A stretch of 64,000 bases of DNA from Mesostigma viride (GCA_009746045.1 RPFO01000276.1:2618102-2682101), one strand, 5' to 3'. Counted from the stretch's first letter, positions 31,496 to 42,272 are shown. Notes: generated by a model from the letters alone, not told the origin. Made by a program: numbers and translations.

Positions 31496-33153
31496 TTATG
31501 CCAACCCTGCCCGGGCTTTATACTCCTGTAGCAAGCGTGCACAGCCCGTGAGTCCAGCCTCAGCTACCCATGAGTGCTCTAGCTCTGTTTGGGAGAACTT
31601 CCACTTAAGGAGGTACTCGCGGCGGCGGCCTCGATTGCGGTGGGCTACAATGTCCTCGACCTCATCCTCGGGCTCGCCCGTCTCGGGGTTGAACTCCAAG
31701 GGGGCGGGTGCCATGACACGACCTGGGAAGGTGCTCTTGCGGTAAAGCTTCAGCTGGTCAACGTGGAAAACATTGGACTTCAGCTGCCACGAGTCCGGGA
31801 TGGCGACAGACACCATCACCTCATTGAACACCTTCTCCACCAGATACGGTCCAAGGAATAAGGGGCGGAGCTTGACCTTCAGGCTGTCCTCGAACTTGTG
31901 CGAGAAGCGGCCTTGGTGGGGGCCCTCAATTAAAACCAAGTCACCTGCTTCGATTGCAGGGGTGCGCCTGTCCAGGGTACTTTGGACTCGCGCCATGTAC
32001 TTGGCACGCGCCTGCGTAGGCCACTTATGGCGCTGGAATGAGCTTGCACCATCCGTTGTACCAGCTCCCGCGCCCCTGCGACTGTGGAGCGTAGCTCCGT
32101 TGTCGTGGTGATGGCTGGGGCGGTCAAGAGATCGGTGGGGGTAAGGGGATGCCTGCCTGTATCAAGAAAGAACGGGGTATACCCGTGGGCAGAATGGGGG
32201 GCATTATTGAGTGAAAACTCAATGAATCCCAGCACTTCGTCCCAATTCCTCCCGTCTCGATCCAGGTAGTGCCGCAGTGCCTCTTCCACCACCCGATTCA
32301 CTCTCTCCACCATGTGAGAAGAGCTACTGTGATAGGCCGTACCCATAGACAACTTAGTCCCGACGACCTGAAAAAATGAGGTCCAAAATTTCGACGTGAA
32401 CAGCTTGTCCTTGTCGGTGATAAATTGTCGGGGCATGCCATGGAGCCGGAACACATTGTTTAGGAACAAGTGGGCACACTCTTCCGCCGTCAGGGTGGCC
32501 TTGCAGGGGATTAAATGGCATCTCCGCGTGAGCCGGTCCACCACTACCAGGATCTGAGCATTGCCCGCCTTGGTCTCTGGCAAGGGCCCAATGAAATCCA
32601 TCATCACCGAGTCCCAAGGGAACATGGGGTCTGGAATTTCCTTTGGAACGCCCTGTTTGCCCGTATTCCGTGGCTTCATGTGCTGGCAGCTGTCACAGGT
32701 ACTGACATACTCCCGCACATCCCGAGCCATCTTAGGCCAATAGTAGGACCTCCGGGCCCTCGCTAACAGCCTGTCCTGGCCTTGGTGTCCCCCCAAGACG
32801 GAGTCATGTAACTCAAATAATACCTCAGCGCGGCATATTTGGGGGACATACAAGCGCCATGAGTCTTGACGGGCCGCCTGGCCACTGACATTCACGTAAA
32901 GGAACCCGTTTTGAAACTTGGCTGGGTAGCCGTCCATGCTCTGAGGGCGGGCAGCTATGGCTTCATTTGCCTTACCCTCAGTGACCGTGAAGCGCGAGAT
33001 GAGGCGCTCTAGGTCCGAGCTGATGACGACCGTTGTTGCAGTATTTGCCAACGTGAATGCCTCTCCAACGGGCTGCATTGGAGGGTAGACTCCTGTCGCC
33101 GGCACCATATGGCTGTACGGGGCCGAAGTCCTTCCCCCCCTGCGGCTGCGCAC
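31496..33153 (-). pseudogene. Gypsy-2 integrase with C-terminal chromodomain
   Basis: The minus frame 33153-31930 has the HHCC finger (H-x-H then C-x2-C, CDSCQHMK) and the catalytic core: D in MMDFIGP, D in ITDKDKLF, E in MVERVNRVVEEAL. A 1-nt shift near 32015-32035 leads into the frame 31996-31496, which has the GPY/F module (LRPLFLGPYLV) and then a chromodomain (EVEDIVAHR, YLLKWKF, W, helix) ending at 31496. Confidence 0.85.
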
Positions 33154-35534
33154 GTGCCCTCACGTGCAGGGGTGCTGCCGGCGAGGCGCACGGAATGGTC
33201 AACAGTGTCAACCTCCGCGGTTGTGGCGCCACAGAAGAGGAAGGGGCTCATCGGGTCGCTCAAGCGGTCGCCAAAGGGGGCGACGGGACCATGGGAGGGG
33301 ATCAACGTCGTGGCCAAAACGTCAAGATCCTCATAAAACCAATAGTCGGGGCGACGCGACAGGGCGTCAGGGACCGTGTTGTCAAGGCCCTTGACATATT
33401 CGATCTTGAACGGACCGAACTGTGCCAAATATTCAAGCCAACGGGCTTGGCGTGGCGTAAGCGTGGGCTGCGTCAACAAGTGCGTGAGGGGCCGATGGTC
33501 GGTCTGGATGATCAAGCGGTACGGGTCCGCAGGGTCGGGTTCGGCCATGGCCACGTTGAACTGAGCACCCAGAAGATGGTGCCGCCAAGTATGGCAACAG
33601 TACACCACGGCCAACAACTCTTGCTGATGGACCGGGTAATTTCTTTCGGCCGGGATCATCGTCCGGGAGATATACTCGACCGGTTGGAGACCGAGACCAT
33701 GGTCTTGGAGCAGCACACCGCCAATAGCAACCTTGCTAGAATCGCTATTGACCACGAATGGCTTGGTGGGATCCGGAAGGATGAGGACAGGCGCAGTGGC
33801 GAGCCTGGCCTTCAGCAGGTCAAAGGCCTGTTGACACAGGCCTGACCATTCCCACGGTACGTCCTTCTTGAGGAGGTGAGTAAGCGGGGCCGCAATGGTC
33901 GCGAAACGCGGGATGAAGCGGCGATAATACGATACCAAGCCCAAGAAGCTGCGCAAGGCGCGAACATTCGCGGGAACAGGCCACTGTTGGACGGCGGCGA
34001 CCTTATCGGGGTCCGTGGACACGCCCTTGTCCGAGAGAATGTGGCCTAGAAAGGGGACGCTGCGGCCTGATTCTACCTTGCTGCGGCGGGCGGACAGTTT
34101 ATTATCCGCCATGATCTGCAGAACCGCGGCAACATCCTCCAAGTGCTCCTCGAACGTGCGAGAGAAAATGAGGATGTCATCCAAGTAGATGGCCACGCAG
34201 GTGCGTTTGTACGGCTGCGTCCCCGGGTCCCACGGGATAGTCGGGTCGCGCAGGTCTGCCGAGACCTGGGGCAGCCGACTAGTGCCCATCACCGACCTAA
34301 AGAGGTGGTTCATGAGCATCTGAAAAGAGGCAGGGCTGTTACACAAGCCCATGGCCGCCACGCGGAATTGGTAATGGCCAAAAGGCGTGGCAAAGGCTGT
34401 TTTATGGCAATCTTCGGGGGCGATCCGAAGTTGCCAAAAACCGTCTGCACAATCGAGCACCGTAAAGTACTTTGCGCCCTCCACCTTATTAAATATATCA
34501 TCGATGCGGGGGAGGGGATACTTGGACTTCACGGTGATCGCATTGAGTTTGCGATAATCCGTAACCAGACGCCACTTCCCATTGGGTTTGGGCACCAGCA
34601 ACACGCCCGCGCTGTAAGGGCTATTGCTGGGCTCGATCAAGCCGGCCTCCAACAAGCCGACCAAGATCTTCTTGAGCTCTGCCAACTCCACGGGTCCCAT
34701 GCGAAAAATGGGTGAGGTGGTAGGTGGGTGCCCCTCCTGCAAATGAATGCGGTGGAGCACCGGTCTGGCCGGGGGAAACGTAGGTGTTTTCTCCTCAAAC
34801 ACGGCTGAATACTGATCGAGCACTGCGTTGAGTCGTTTCACCTCGTCTTCCGACAAGTCCATGCCAAGCGAGTTTAACGAAACTCCAGCCTGTGCATGCT
34901 GGGCGCTGGGCCCGCGCACGTGGGCAAGGGCGTCCAGACGAATGGAGTAAACGGGAGGAGGCTGCCGGGCTCTCATCATCCGCTTGAACTCCCTTTTGGA
35001 CATGAGAATGTCCGCAAGGCGACGACGGTCACTCTTGAGGGCAGGCGTGTCATCGGTGATGGTCATGCCGTTGGCCGCATACTGCCGCTCAGGTAACCAG
35101 AATGACCCATCTGGGAAGTGGGTAACCATGGTACCAAAAGAGACGGTCACCTTGGAGATGTGCAGCCAGTCAATCCCTAGGATGATATCAGCCGCTTGTA
35201 AGGGAATGACCGTGGCGCGAATGGGCACGCTGGTGCCTTGTACGATAGGGGCCAAGTCCACATAGCCCGGGGATGGCTGAGTGTAGCCATCCGAGTATCG
35301 CACGCGCCGAGCAATGGTATGGGGAGTCGGGGTTACTCCCAGGCGCTGCACTATGGCCTCACTGATGAAGGTGGTAGCCGCACCACTGTCAATGAGGACC
35401 TTGATGCCCTCCAAACAACGCCCAGAGCCCTGGGGGTCTGGTAGGCTTCCAGTGAAGAGGAGTAGTTGCCGCGGGCCTTCGCTAGGCTCCGCTTGCCATT
35501 CCTGGGTCTCTGTCACCACATTACATGGTAACAA
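33009..35534 (-). CDS. pol: Gypsy-2 Pol: protease, RT, RNase H
   Basis: 841 codons. Protease: IDSGAATTF near residue 48 and IILGIDW near 117. RT: VPKPNGKWRLVTDYRKLN, LDCADGFWQ, GHYQFRVAAMGLCNSP, and YLDD near residue 450 (about 34175-34186). RNase H: NSDSSKVAIGG near 595, then the DHRPLTHLL and VPDALSRR motifs. The last ~50 residues are out of register, because a run of seven C (33134-33140) shifts the frame into the integrase. The full-length frame through RNase H is intact. Confidence 0.85.
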   Translation of the reverse strand: MLPCNVVTETQEWQAEPSEGPRQLLLFTGSLPDPQGSGRCLEGIKVLIDSGAATTFISEAIVQRLGVTPTPHTIARRVRYSDGYTQPSPGYVDLAPIVQGTSVPIRATVIPLQAADIILGIDWLHISKVTVSFGTMVTHFPDGSFWLPERQYAANGMTITDDTPALKSDRRRLADILMSKREFKRMMRARQPPPVYSIRLDALAHVRGPSAQHAQAGVSLNSLGMDLSEDEVKRLNAVLDQYSAVFEEKTPTFPPARPVLHRIHLQEGHPPTTSPIFRMGPVELAELKKILVGLLEAGLIEPSNSPYSAGVLLVPKPNGKWRLVTDYRKLNAITVKSKYPLPRIDDIFNKVEGAKYFTVLDCADGFWQLRIAPEDCHKTAFATPFGHYQFRVAAMGLCNSPASFQMLMNHLFRSVMGTSRLPQVSADLRDPTIPWDPGTQPYKRTCVAIYLDDILIFSRTFEEHLEDVAAVLQIMADNKLSARRSKVESGRSVPFLGHILSDKGVSTDPDKVAAVQQWPVPANVRALRSFLGLVSYYRRFIPRFATIAAPLTHLLKKDVPWEWSGLCQQAFDLLKARLATAPVLILPDPTKPFVVNSDSSKVAIGGVLLQDHGLGLQPVEYISRTMIPAERNYPVHQQELLAVVYCCHTWRHHLLGAQFNVAMAEPDPADPYRLIIQTDHRPLTHLLTQPTLTPRQARWLEYLAQFGPFKIEYVKGLDNTVPDALSRRPDYWFYEDLDVLATTLIPSHGPVAPFGDRLSDPMSPFLFCGATTAEVDTVDHSVRLAGSTPAREGTCAAAGGEGLRPRTAIWCRRQESTLQCSPLERHSRWQILQQRSSSART

Positions 35535-35593
35535 AACTTGGGCGACTTGTGCATGGCCGGGTAAGGTGTCGCCCGGAGTGCCCTCCCGGCCTC

Positions 35594-37459
35594 TCAGTCC
35601 AACGCCTCTCCTGCAGGCCCCTCGTCCACCGGTGTGCCTCGCAGGTGGCCGGATGCGGCCGCGGAAGAGCCATCATCAGGCTCGGCCGCGTCTGCGGCAT
35701 CCAGTTGGTTGAGGGCATGCCCAGCTTGCTGGTAGGAGCTTGGGGGCGCCTTGGGTTGTTGGTACAGCCGGGGCTGTTGGCGCGCTTGTTGCAAGCGTCG
35801 GGCACGCTCACCCGCACTGGGAGCTGTGCGCATATTTCGCGCCGGTGGTGGCCTCGAGGCCATTTGCGGGGAGGCCGCTTGGAAATTGTTGCGTTGCACA
35901 GGCGGGGCCTGGTCCAGCGGAGGGAGATCAGGGCACTCACGTTTGATGTGCCCCACGCGGTTGCAGTGGTAGCACTGAATCCGGGAAGTGTCCAAGGCAT
36001 TAATGTCCAGGACCTCGCACTGTAGCTCATCCACCCACACGGGGGCGAATCCCAGCTCATTGAGTTCCAGTGCATTCACGCGGGGTTTTGGGGTCCGCTG
36101 CACCAAGGGAGCTATCTCCGCTAGGTAGGTCTTGATGTCCTGCAGGTTCCATTGAGCCCAGGAGAGGTGGGCGAATTTCCGCTTCACCTCATCCCGGAAT
36201 TCGGGTTGCAAGCCCTCATAGAACCTTGCCAAGGCTTCTGGGCCCATCAGGTCATCAACCCGCCCAGCTAGAAGCTCGAACTTGGTCATATATTCCCGAT
36301 AGCTCAGGTTCCCCTGCTTGAACGCCCCAAAAGCCTCCCGGTCCAGCTTGTCTTGGTCGGGTGGCAGGTACTTGGCCCGTGCTCGCCGAAATAATTCAGC
36401 CAAGCTGCTGGGGAAGCCATTGGCCAGGGCGCTTTCGCAATGGAGAGCTTGTCTCACATCGGGAGCCAGTGCCTCGCTGGACACCAGCTTGACCTTGATA
36501 TCCTCGTCCAAGAGCTTGCGATTGTATGTCTCCCAGATGTCGATCTTCTGAGACACTGCAATCTCCCAAGCCTCAAACTCTTGGTACGAGCAGTCGGGTT
36601 TAAACTTGGGAATATCCGACAGCTTGGGCAACGGTGGTAGTCGCCCTGCATTGTGAGTATCATCGTCATGATGGCCCATGATACTCGCGGGTCTCCCGGG
36701 CCCGGCCACACCTTGCGAGGTGTGCCCACGCGGGTAACCTGCCGGGGGGCTGCACTCATCCTCACCCGGGTGCTCATACCCATGTGGGTAGTGGGCATAA
36801 TGATGGGCGGCGGTGGCCGCTGGGTGCTGCGCTCGTGGGTCACCCGGAGCCAGGCGGTCGTATGCTGAGTTGGGGAGGGGAATCGCCTCCCCTGCGACCC
36901 CGAAGGAAGACCGACCGGTCCGTGCGGTGCCCTGGCCCTGCCCAGCCATATTTGGCGAGGCATGGCCGAAGGGGCTAGCCCCAAGGGGTCCAGGCGCATG
37001 ATAGGACGCCCGATGCGCAGCTCGGCGAGACCGCGATCGGCTATCATACAAGGGTGGCGCCGGGGCGCTGCTGGGCCAAGTGGCCAATGTAGGTTGCGGC
37101 AGCACCGTAGGCAGGGCCCCACTCCTACCGTAGTGCAGGGTAACATTATTCCCCTGCGCCCCCGCGCCGGCTCCTACACCAAGGGCCGGACCCGCCGACA
37201 ATCCCGCGATGGATGTTCCACTTGGTGGTCCATTAAGGGGATTCACTACAGGGCTACCAGGTGGTGCACCGGCAGCCGCCGAGGAATTCCCTCCCAAACG
37301 TGGGGTTTGTGCTGGGGATGACCCCCTAGAGCCACGCTCACTACTCGGGCGTGAGTGATTTTGGGTAGCTCTCTCTGCCGCCTCGAGTGCTGCCACGAGG
37401 GAAGGGGCAGGAGAGAAGCGATGGGCCTCTCGTCGCCCTCGCTCAACACCGTCAGCCAT
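35594..37459 (-). CDS. gag: Gypsy-2 Gag
   Basis: 621 aa in an intact frame, ending 60 nt before the Pol frame. The N-terminal ~270 residues are Pro/Ser/Gly-rich and disordered. A Gag capsid core follows at about 285-470, with FRRARAKYLPP and YREYMTKFELL motifs. The CCHC knuckle CYHCNRVGHIKREC is at about 496-509, followed by a Gln/Pro/Arg-rich tail. It forms virus-like particles and binds the genomic RNA. Gag and Pol are not in one frame, so Pol would need recoding or separate translation. Confidence 0.85.
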   Translation of the reverse strand: MADGVERGRREAHRFSPAPSLVAALEAAERATQNHSRPSSERGSRGSSPAQTPRLGGNSSAAAGAPPGSPVVNPLNGPPSGTSIAGLSAGPALGVGAGAGAQGNNVTLHYGRSGALPTVLPQPTLATWPSSAPAPPLYDSRSRSRRAAHRASYHAPGPLGASPFGHASPNMAGQGQGTARTGRSSFGVAGEAIPLPNSAYDRLAPGDPRAQHPAATAAHHYAHYPHGYEHPGEDECSPPAGYPRGHTSQGVAGPGRPASIMGHHDDDTHNAGRLPPLPKLSDIPKFKPDCSYQEFEAWEIAVSQKIDIWETYNRKLLDEDIKVKLVSSEALAPDVRQALHCESALANGFPSSLAELFRRARAKYLPPDQDKLDREAFGAFKQGNLSYREYMTKFELLAGRVDDLMGPEALARFYEGLQPEFRDEVKRKFAHLSWAQWNLQDIKTYLAEIAPLVQRTPKPRVNALELNELGFAPVWVDELQCEVLDINALDTSRIQCYHCNRVGHIKRECPDLPPLDQAPPVQRNNFQAASPQMASRPPPARNMRTAPSAGERARRLQQARQQPRLYQQPKAPPSSYQQAGHALNQLDAADAAEPDDGSSAAASGHLRGTPVDEGPAGEALD

Positions 37460-37928
37460 CGCGTGGTGGCTGGTAAAGTGTGAACAATGTGCCTCTAGTC
37501 ACCTTGGCGGGATGACAAATTAAGCACAAAAATACGTCAATTAAAGGACGTGAGATATTACTGCAGCTTGCCGGAGCTGACAGTATGTATCCCAGATATA
37601 GGGTATGGGCAATGGCCAAGACGCCAACTAATGCGTGAAATTGCAACCCACAAAGCGTTTCCGTTTAAAGCACGCAATATAAGGAGATTCGTTTCCGGAC
37701 GAATCCCTTAGGTCAACCGGACAAGGCCAGGTTGGGGCATGCAGGAACCGCAATATGGGTAACGGGTATGGGCAGTTAGGATTGTGGGGATCCGACCCCC
37801 ACAATGAATTACTGCAAGCGGAATTAGTAAGGGTTCCGGCCCTTATATAATTCCGTTGCTGATCCGGATCAGATTACAGAAAAACGGGACGGGATAGAGG
37901 CCACTAGGAAAGTTTCCTCCGAGTCCAG
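37460..37928 (-). other. Gypsy-2 5' leader with primer-binding site
   Basis: About 470 nt without a gene between the 5' LTR and Gag. The minus strand reads TGGACTCGGAGGAAACTT from 37927, right behind the LTR, a primer site similar to that of gypsy-1. Confidence 0.55.
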
Positions 37929-38661
37929 TTTAACACGTATGGCTATTTAAAATAGCGCCTTAATGATTGAGAATGAATGCGAAAGACCTTTGACTTCCTA
38001 TGCGTCACAGCGCACGATGGTGGCTTAAGAATACTTGTCACACAATACGAATAAGCTCAAACCCGGAAAACCGGTTTCGTATATTACAATGTACCACACA
38101 GATTAAAACACTCAATGCGGGAAGACTTACACCCAGTAGGCGAGGGATTCACACTCGAGCCCACAGGAGATTTACACTCCAGGATTAAGCGATGGTAAAT
38201 AATCTGTAGAGCAACGTGGTAAATTACGATACAAGGTCCGGATTGCTGGCATAGCTCGTGCCTTCCTATTTTGTCCCTTCGTCCCCGTTGGTGGCTGCGC
38301 CTGGCGCTGCCAACCAGGCATGACGTGAGGTCCGCGGGGACGGGCTTCTCGAACCGTCTAGAACACGTTAAAGACCAGTACGGCTAGAGGCCTCTCCTGA
38401 AAAATATCCAAATGTCCGTAGGTACCATCATAACGCATGTGCAGTGCCACTTGGCTGTCCGGTAACTCCCGTTCAGGCGCTAGGTCTGCCTACGGCGCAA
38501 AGGCCGAGTTCGTCAGCAAAACTTCTACACTTACTTCCACACGGATTGCCTCGGCTGCCAACTATACTATGGCCTCGGCACTGGCGCCGGATTACGGTCG
38601 GCGCCGATCGACCGGGACGGATAATTTAATACCACAAATGGCATGTTGCATCCGTGCAACA
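37929..38661 (-). repeat. Gypsy-2 5' LTR
   Basis: 733 bp and intact. It contains the single TTAA (in GGCTTAAGAATAC) that is the target of the DNA element in the other LTR. A related, truncated LTR lies in opposite orientation at 41608-42272. Confidence 0.9.
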
Positions 38662-39216
38662 TCGTTCTTACGCAGCATAGGTATTACTGGGCCTTTCTGG
38701 GTCTTTTTCCTGATGGCGTGTGGGCCGATGTTTTCCTCACTGTAGATATAGGCATGACAATGCCGATGATGTGGCCCACTACCATGCGTATCTGGATGTT
38801 CTGCTGGCCTCGCGTGGCACTTACCAGACTGATGGCAACTAGATAGAGGGCCTTAGGCCCGACCTGAGGGTGTTGTCCCTCCGGTATATAGAGTCGCCCT
38901 CATATTCTGGCCAGTTGATTGGTCGTTCTTGGTCCTTGGTGTTAACATTGTTTACTCCGCGTGTCCTGCCCAGTGCCGTTCCCCCCCGGCAAGGACTCTG
39001 TTCCAGGCAGTTAGGGGAACCTACCACCAGGCTTGGTGCTGGTTAACCCTACACCTCCCGGCGTGGTGGTGGAGACCGAGTTAATACGTTGGTGCTTTGT
39101 ATCTTGGATGGCCTGTCGATTGTGTTGGTGTGTGTTGGGTGCATTAGGTTTTTCCTACCCCTTGGTTTCCTCCCTGTGCGTAGGGAGAGGGCTCCCTACC
39201 TTTGTGGGGGGGGAGG
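38662..39216 (+). pseudogene. Old gypsy-1 copy, segment 3: end of ORF3 and 3' UTR
   Basis: It continues ORF3 from TCGTT to the stop at about 38841 with one indel near 38745 (compare 25640-25811). The 3' UTR and a polypurine tract (TGTGGGGGGGGAGG at 39203-39216) follow. Confidence 0.8.
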
Positions 39217-39794
39217 TGTTACGTCGCGTAACTTTTGTTGTTGTTACGGACGTAAATTAGGTCCCTTGTTGCCTCAGCCATTCCGGAGCAGTTCGCTGAC
39301 TTTCCTAGGCTTACGTGTAGTAAGGACCTTTTGGCCGGTCGGTACCGGGCCTTGTGACGTGGCAATTGTACAGTATGGTGGTTCGGTGCGGTCGCGCAGC
39401 GCTGCGTACTTTAGTAGTGGTCCTTTTATCCTGCGTGTGAACCTTGTGGACGTGCGTTGGTCCTGTGGGCGAGGGTCGATGTCGGCCCGAGCATACACGC
39501 CTGTCGGCGATCATTTATGCAGCAGTTGTCCTTCGTGAATGGCACTCGGCGTGTGTTAAATGAATTAACACATATAGGCTTGGGTCACGGCAGTGTAGTA
39601 TTGTTTCCTTCGTAGTACCCTGGTTTTATTCGGTATATGGCGTATTATAAGGGAATGCATTGAGAAGCAGCGTCGTCGCGTCCTAGGTCTTATAGCCAAT
39701 ATAGCTCCTCACTCCTAGGTAGGTGCCTCATCACTAGTTTAGGTCAGGTTAGTTAGGCGAGGTGTTTGGGATAGAGTCGAGCCAGGACGTAACA
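39217..39794 (+). repeat. 3' LTR of the old gypsy-1 copy
   Basis: 578 bp with the same ends as the young LTR (TGTTACGTCGCG and GGACGTAACA) but clearly diverged inside, so this copy is older. No 5' partner exists in the window. Confidence 0.85.
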
Positions 39795-40331
39795 ATAACC
39801 AAATTCCAATACTTTATGTGACTGCGAGCCCACAATATAACACCAGCCCCTTTTTCTTTCGAGCAGTCACATCCACCCCTCGCGGCCACTTAACCACAAC
39901 CCACAGTCGACATACATGCCAACAATCCTCACAATATCGACCACCACCCAAGGGTTACTCACAAACACTCTCGGAGACAGTACGCACAAGACGCTATGTA
40001 CTAGGGGAGCTCCAACCCCTCTAACTTGGCGCCCATTCACGCCTTGCACATACTGCCAGTGTCTGAAGTAAGTCATGTAAGCAAGCGAGAATACAAGACT
40101 GATCTAAACGACCACCCTTGACCCCGGCACACCCACACGACCCATGCACATTACAAACCCGTTCCAACCGCACCAGTCCTCAACCAAGGACACTCCCCCA
40201 CCAAATCAATTATGGAGCAAATTATCCAACCGTGCCGGGTCACCATCAGTATAGGGCAGGCATAAGGATCACCCCCGGCCCAAACAACGTTCTCAAATTG
40301 GCCACAGGCTAAAATTCCACAGGGTCCAAGC
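39795..40331. other. Non-coding remnant, probably copia 3' region
   Basis: No gene. It holds GGCGCCCATTC near 40028-40038, resembling GGCGCCCACC in the non-coding region after the copia-like Pol (4699-4708). It directly follows, in minus orientation, the copia RNase H remnant at 40332-40464. No LTR pair is seen. Confidence 0.3.
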
Positions 40332-40464
40332 TCAAACAACCAACAACTCCCGCAGATCCCCAAAAGAACCTGCCATCACCATCCGCAAGATGCGATACTG
40401 CTCTCGCGCTGCTGCAAACAGCTTGGTCACCGCGTCCGCCGGGTTCAGCCTCCCGGGTGGTCCC
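40332..40464 (-). pseudogene. Copia RNase H C-terminal remnant
   Basis: The minus strand reads GRLNPADAVTKLF and about 25 further residues to a TGA at 40332-40334. NPADxxTK is the conserved end of copia RNase H (compare ENPADALTKLP in the element above). The rest of Pol is missing. Confidence 0.6.
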
Positions 40465-40749
40465 ACGCGGAATGGGGTCATTTTTGGCGCATTTTGCAAG
40501 AAAAAAACGCTAGTTTCAATCGTCCGATCGCGTTTTTTCGCGCGAATTTGGCGTCCGATCGCGTATTTTCGAGCTAATTTGGTGTCATAAAATGCTTAAT
40601 TCATGTCAATTTGAGCGTACATTCCACATCGAGAGGCTTGAAAGTTAGTAATTCATGTCAATTTTACGTGGAGAGGCTCGACATCATCCTAGTTACCTTT
40701 GTATTAACCATAGGACGAGCATTGCTAGCGCATGTCCAAGTGCTAACTT
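40465..40749. other. Unassigned AT-rich stretch
   Basis: No gene seen. A direct repeat of CGTCCGATCGCG...TTTTCG occurs near 40520 and 40551, and TTAATTCATGTCAATTT occurs twice near 40600 and 40650. Confidence 0.3.
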
Positions 40750-41607
40750 CCCCTCAAGCTTTCGAAGGCCTCTTCCGTAATTTCGCTTCCGCGATCTGCT
40801 GTTCCGTTTTCGAGTTCCTCCTGGCCGGGCCCACTTCAAATGTTCCGCCGTCCAAGCCAAGTGTGTGACACTTTTTCGCTATTTTCGCAAAAAAAAAATA
40901 AAATTTCGCACGAGTTCGCGTGATTTTCGCGTGATTTTCGCAAAATTTTCACACATTTTCGCACGATTTCGCACGATTTCGCACAATTTTGCATGATTTC
41001 GCACAATTTCGCATGGATTTCAACCAAGGGTCGTTTTGGGGAGTGACGTTTGACAAAATTTCGCATGAATTCACACACGTTGTGCACATCAAAATTTTTT
41101 ACCGTCGACATTTTTCACATGAAATTTCGCACAATTTCAGCAAATTTCGCACAAATTCGCACGATTTCAGCAAATTTCACACGATTTCAGCAAATTTCGC
41201 ACAATTTCGCACGATTTCGCACGACGAATCACTCTGCAGAGTGACGATCGTCGAAAAAGTCAAAAAAACGACCAAAAGTGTCACACTTTTCGGAACATTT
41301 GAAGTGGGCCCGGCCTCCTCTTCTTATCGATCTCCTTTGCAGGCGCCCAGACTTCCACATCCTTCCAGCTCTTGCCATCCGTCAGCTTTACCACCTTCAT
41401 CGCGTAGTCCAGCGGCATCCACCATGCACAACTTGTTCTTCAACTTCCCTCCCTTCTCCCCCTCAGCGAAAAACTTAAATGCGACGTCCCTCCACTTGGT
41501 GTCGTATCCAGACACCTGCCCATAAAGCATGACGTCTTCTAGCTTGGCATACATTGGCGTAGCCGTATCCTTGTTCCCTGCTTGCATAATGGCTGAAGTC
41601 CACCCAT
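40750..41607 (-). pseudogene. Fragment of an unknown gene interrupted by a MITE
   Basis: The minus-strand frame from 41587 reads a charged protein fragment. After one frame change near 41425 it stays open to 41316. Removing the MITE and one TCCT duplication lets this frame continue for about 20 Lys/Arg/Glu-rich codons to a TGA near 40752. The clean rejoining argues that this was coding when the MITE inserted. The 5' part is cut off by gypsy-2 LTR sequence near 41608. I do not recognise the protein. Confidence 0.5.
40823..41315. mobile_element. MITE-like DNA element with TTTCGCAC internal repeats
   Basis: 493 bp with a perfect 25-bp terminal inverted repeat (outer part GGCCGGGCCCACTTCAAATG), flanked by TCCT (40819-40822 and 41316-41319). 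A second inverted block, AAGTGTG..ACACTTTT, lies just inside each end. The interior (40895-41226) is a degenerate tandem array of a ~10-bp ATTTCGCAC(G/A) motif. No transposase is present. The superfamily is not clear from a 4-bp duplication. Confidence 0.75.
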
Positions 41608-42272
41608 CACTGCCGAGGCCATAGTATAGTTGGCAGCCGAGGCAATCCGTGTAGAAGTAAGTGTTGAAGTTTTGCTGACGAACTTGGCCTTTGCGCCGTA
41701 GGCGGACCTAGCGCCTGAACGGGAGTTACCGGACAGCCAAGTGGCACTGCACACACGTTATGATGGTTCCTACGGACATTTGGATATTTTTCAGGAGAGG
41801 CCTCTAGCCGTACTGGTCTTTAATGTGTTCTAGACGGTTCGAGAAGCCCGTCCCCGCGGACCTCACGTCATGCCTGGTTGGCAGCGCCAGGAGCAGCCAC
41901 CAACGGGGACGAAGGGACAAAATGGGCAAGGCACGAGCTATGCCAGCAATCCGGACCTTGTATCGTAATTTACCACGTTGCTCTACAGATTATTTACCAT
42001 CGCTTAATCCTGGAGTGTAAATCTCCTGTGGGCTCGAGTGTGAATCCCTCGCCTACTGGGTGTAAGTCTTCCCGCATTGAGTGTTTTAGTCTGTGTGGTA
42101 ACATTGTAATATACGAAACCGGTTTTCCGGGTTTGAGCTTATTCGTATTGTGTAACAAGTATTAGCCATATATAAGCCACCATCGTGCGCTGTGACGCAT
42201 AGGAAGTCAAAGGTCTTTCGCATTCATTCTCAATCACTAAGGCGCTATTTTAAATAGCCATACGTGTTAAAT
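41608..42272 (+). repeat. Truncated gypsy-2 LTR, inverted relative to gypsy-2
   Basis: 665 bp closely matching the reverse complement of 37929-38590. The first ~80 bp of the LTR are missing. It may be a decayed solo LTR. It is abutted on the right by half-LINE sequence. Confidence 0.85.

Larger units (their letters stand above)
28498..38661 (-). mobile_element. Gypsy-2 chromovirus, near complete
   Basis: A minus-strand LTR element of 10.2 kb inserted in old-copy ORF3 with the duplication TCGTT (28493-28497 and 38662-38666). LTRs are about 723-733 bp with minus-strand start TGTTGCACGG. Order: Gag, PR-RT-RH, IN, chromodomain, small 3' ORF. It is distinct from gypsy-1 in LTR and Gag but close in Pol. 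The left LTR carries a TTAA-site DNA element. Confidence 0.9.
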
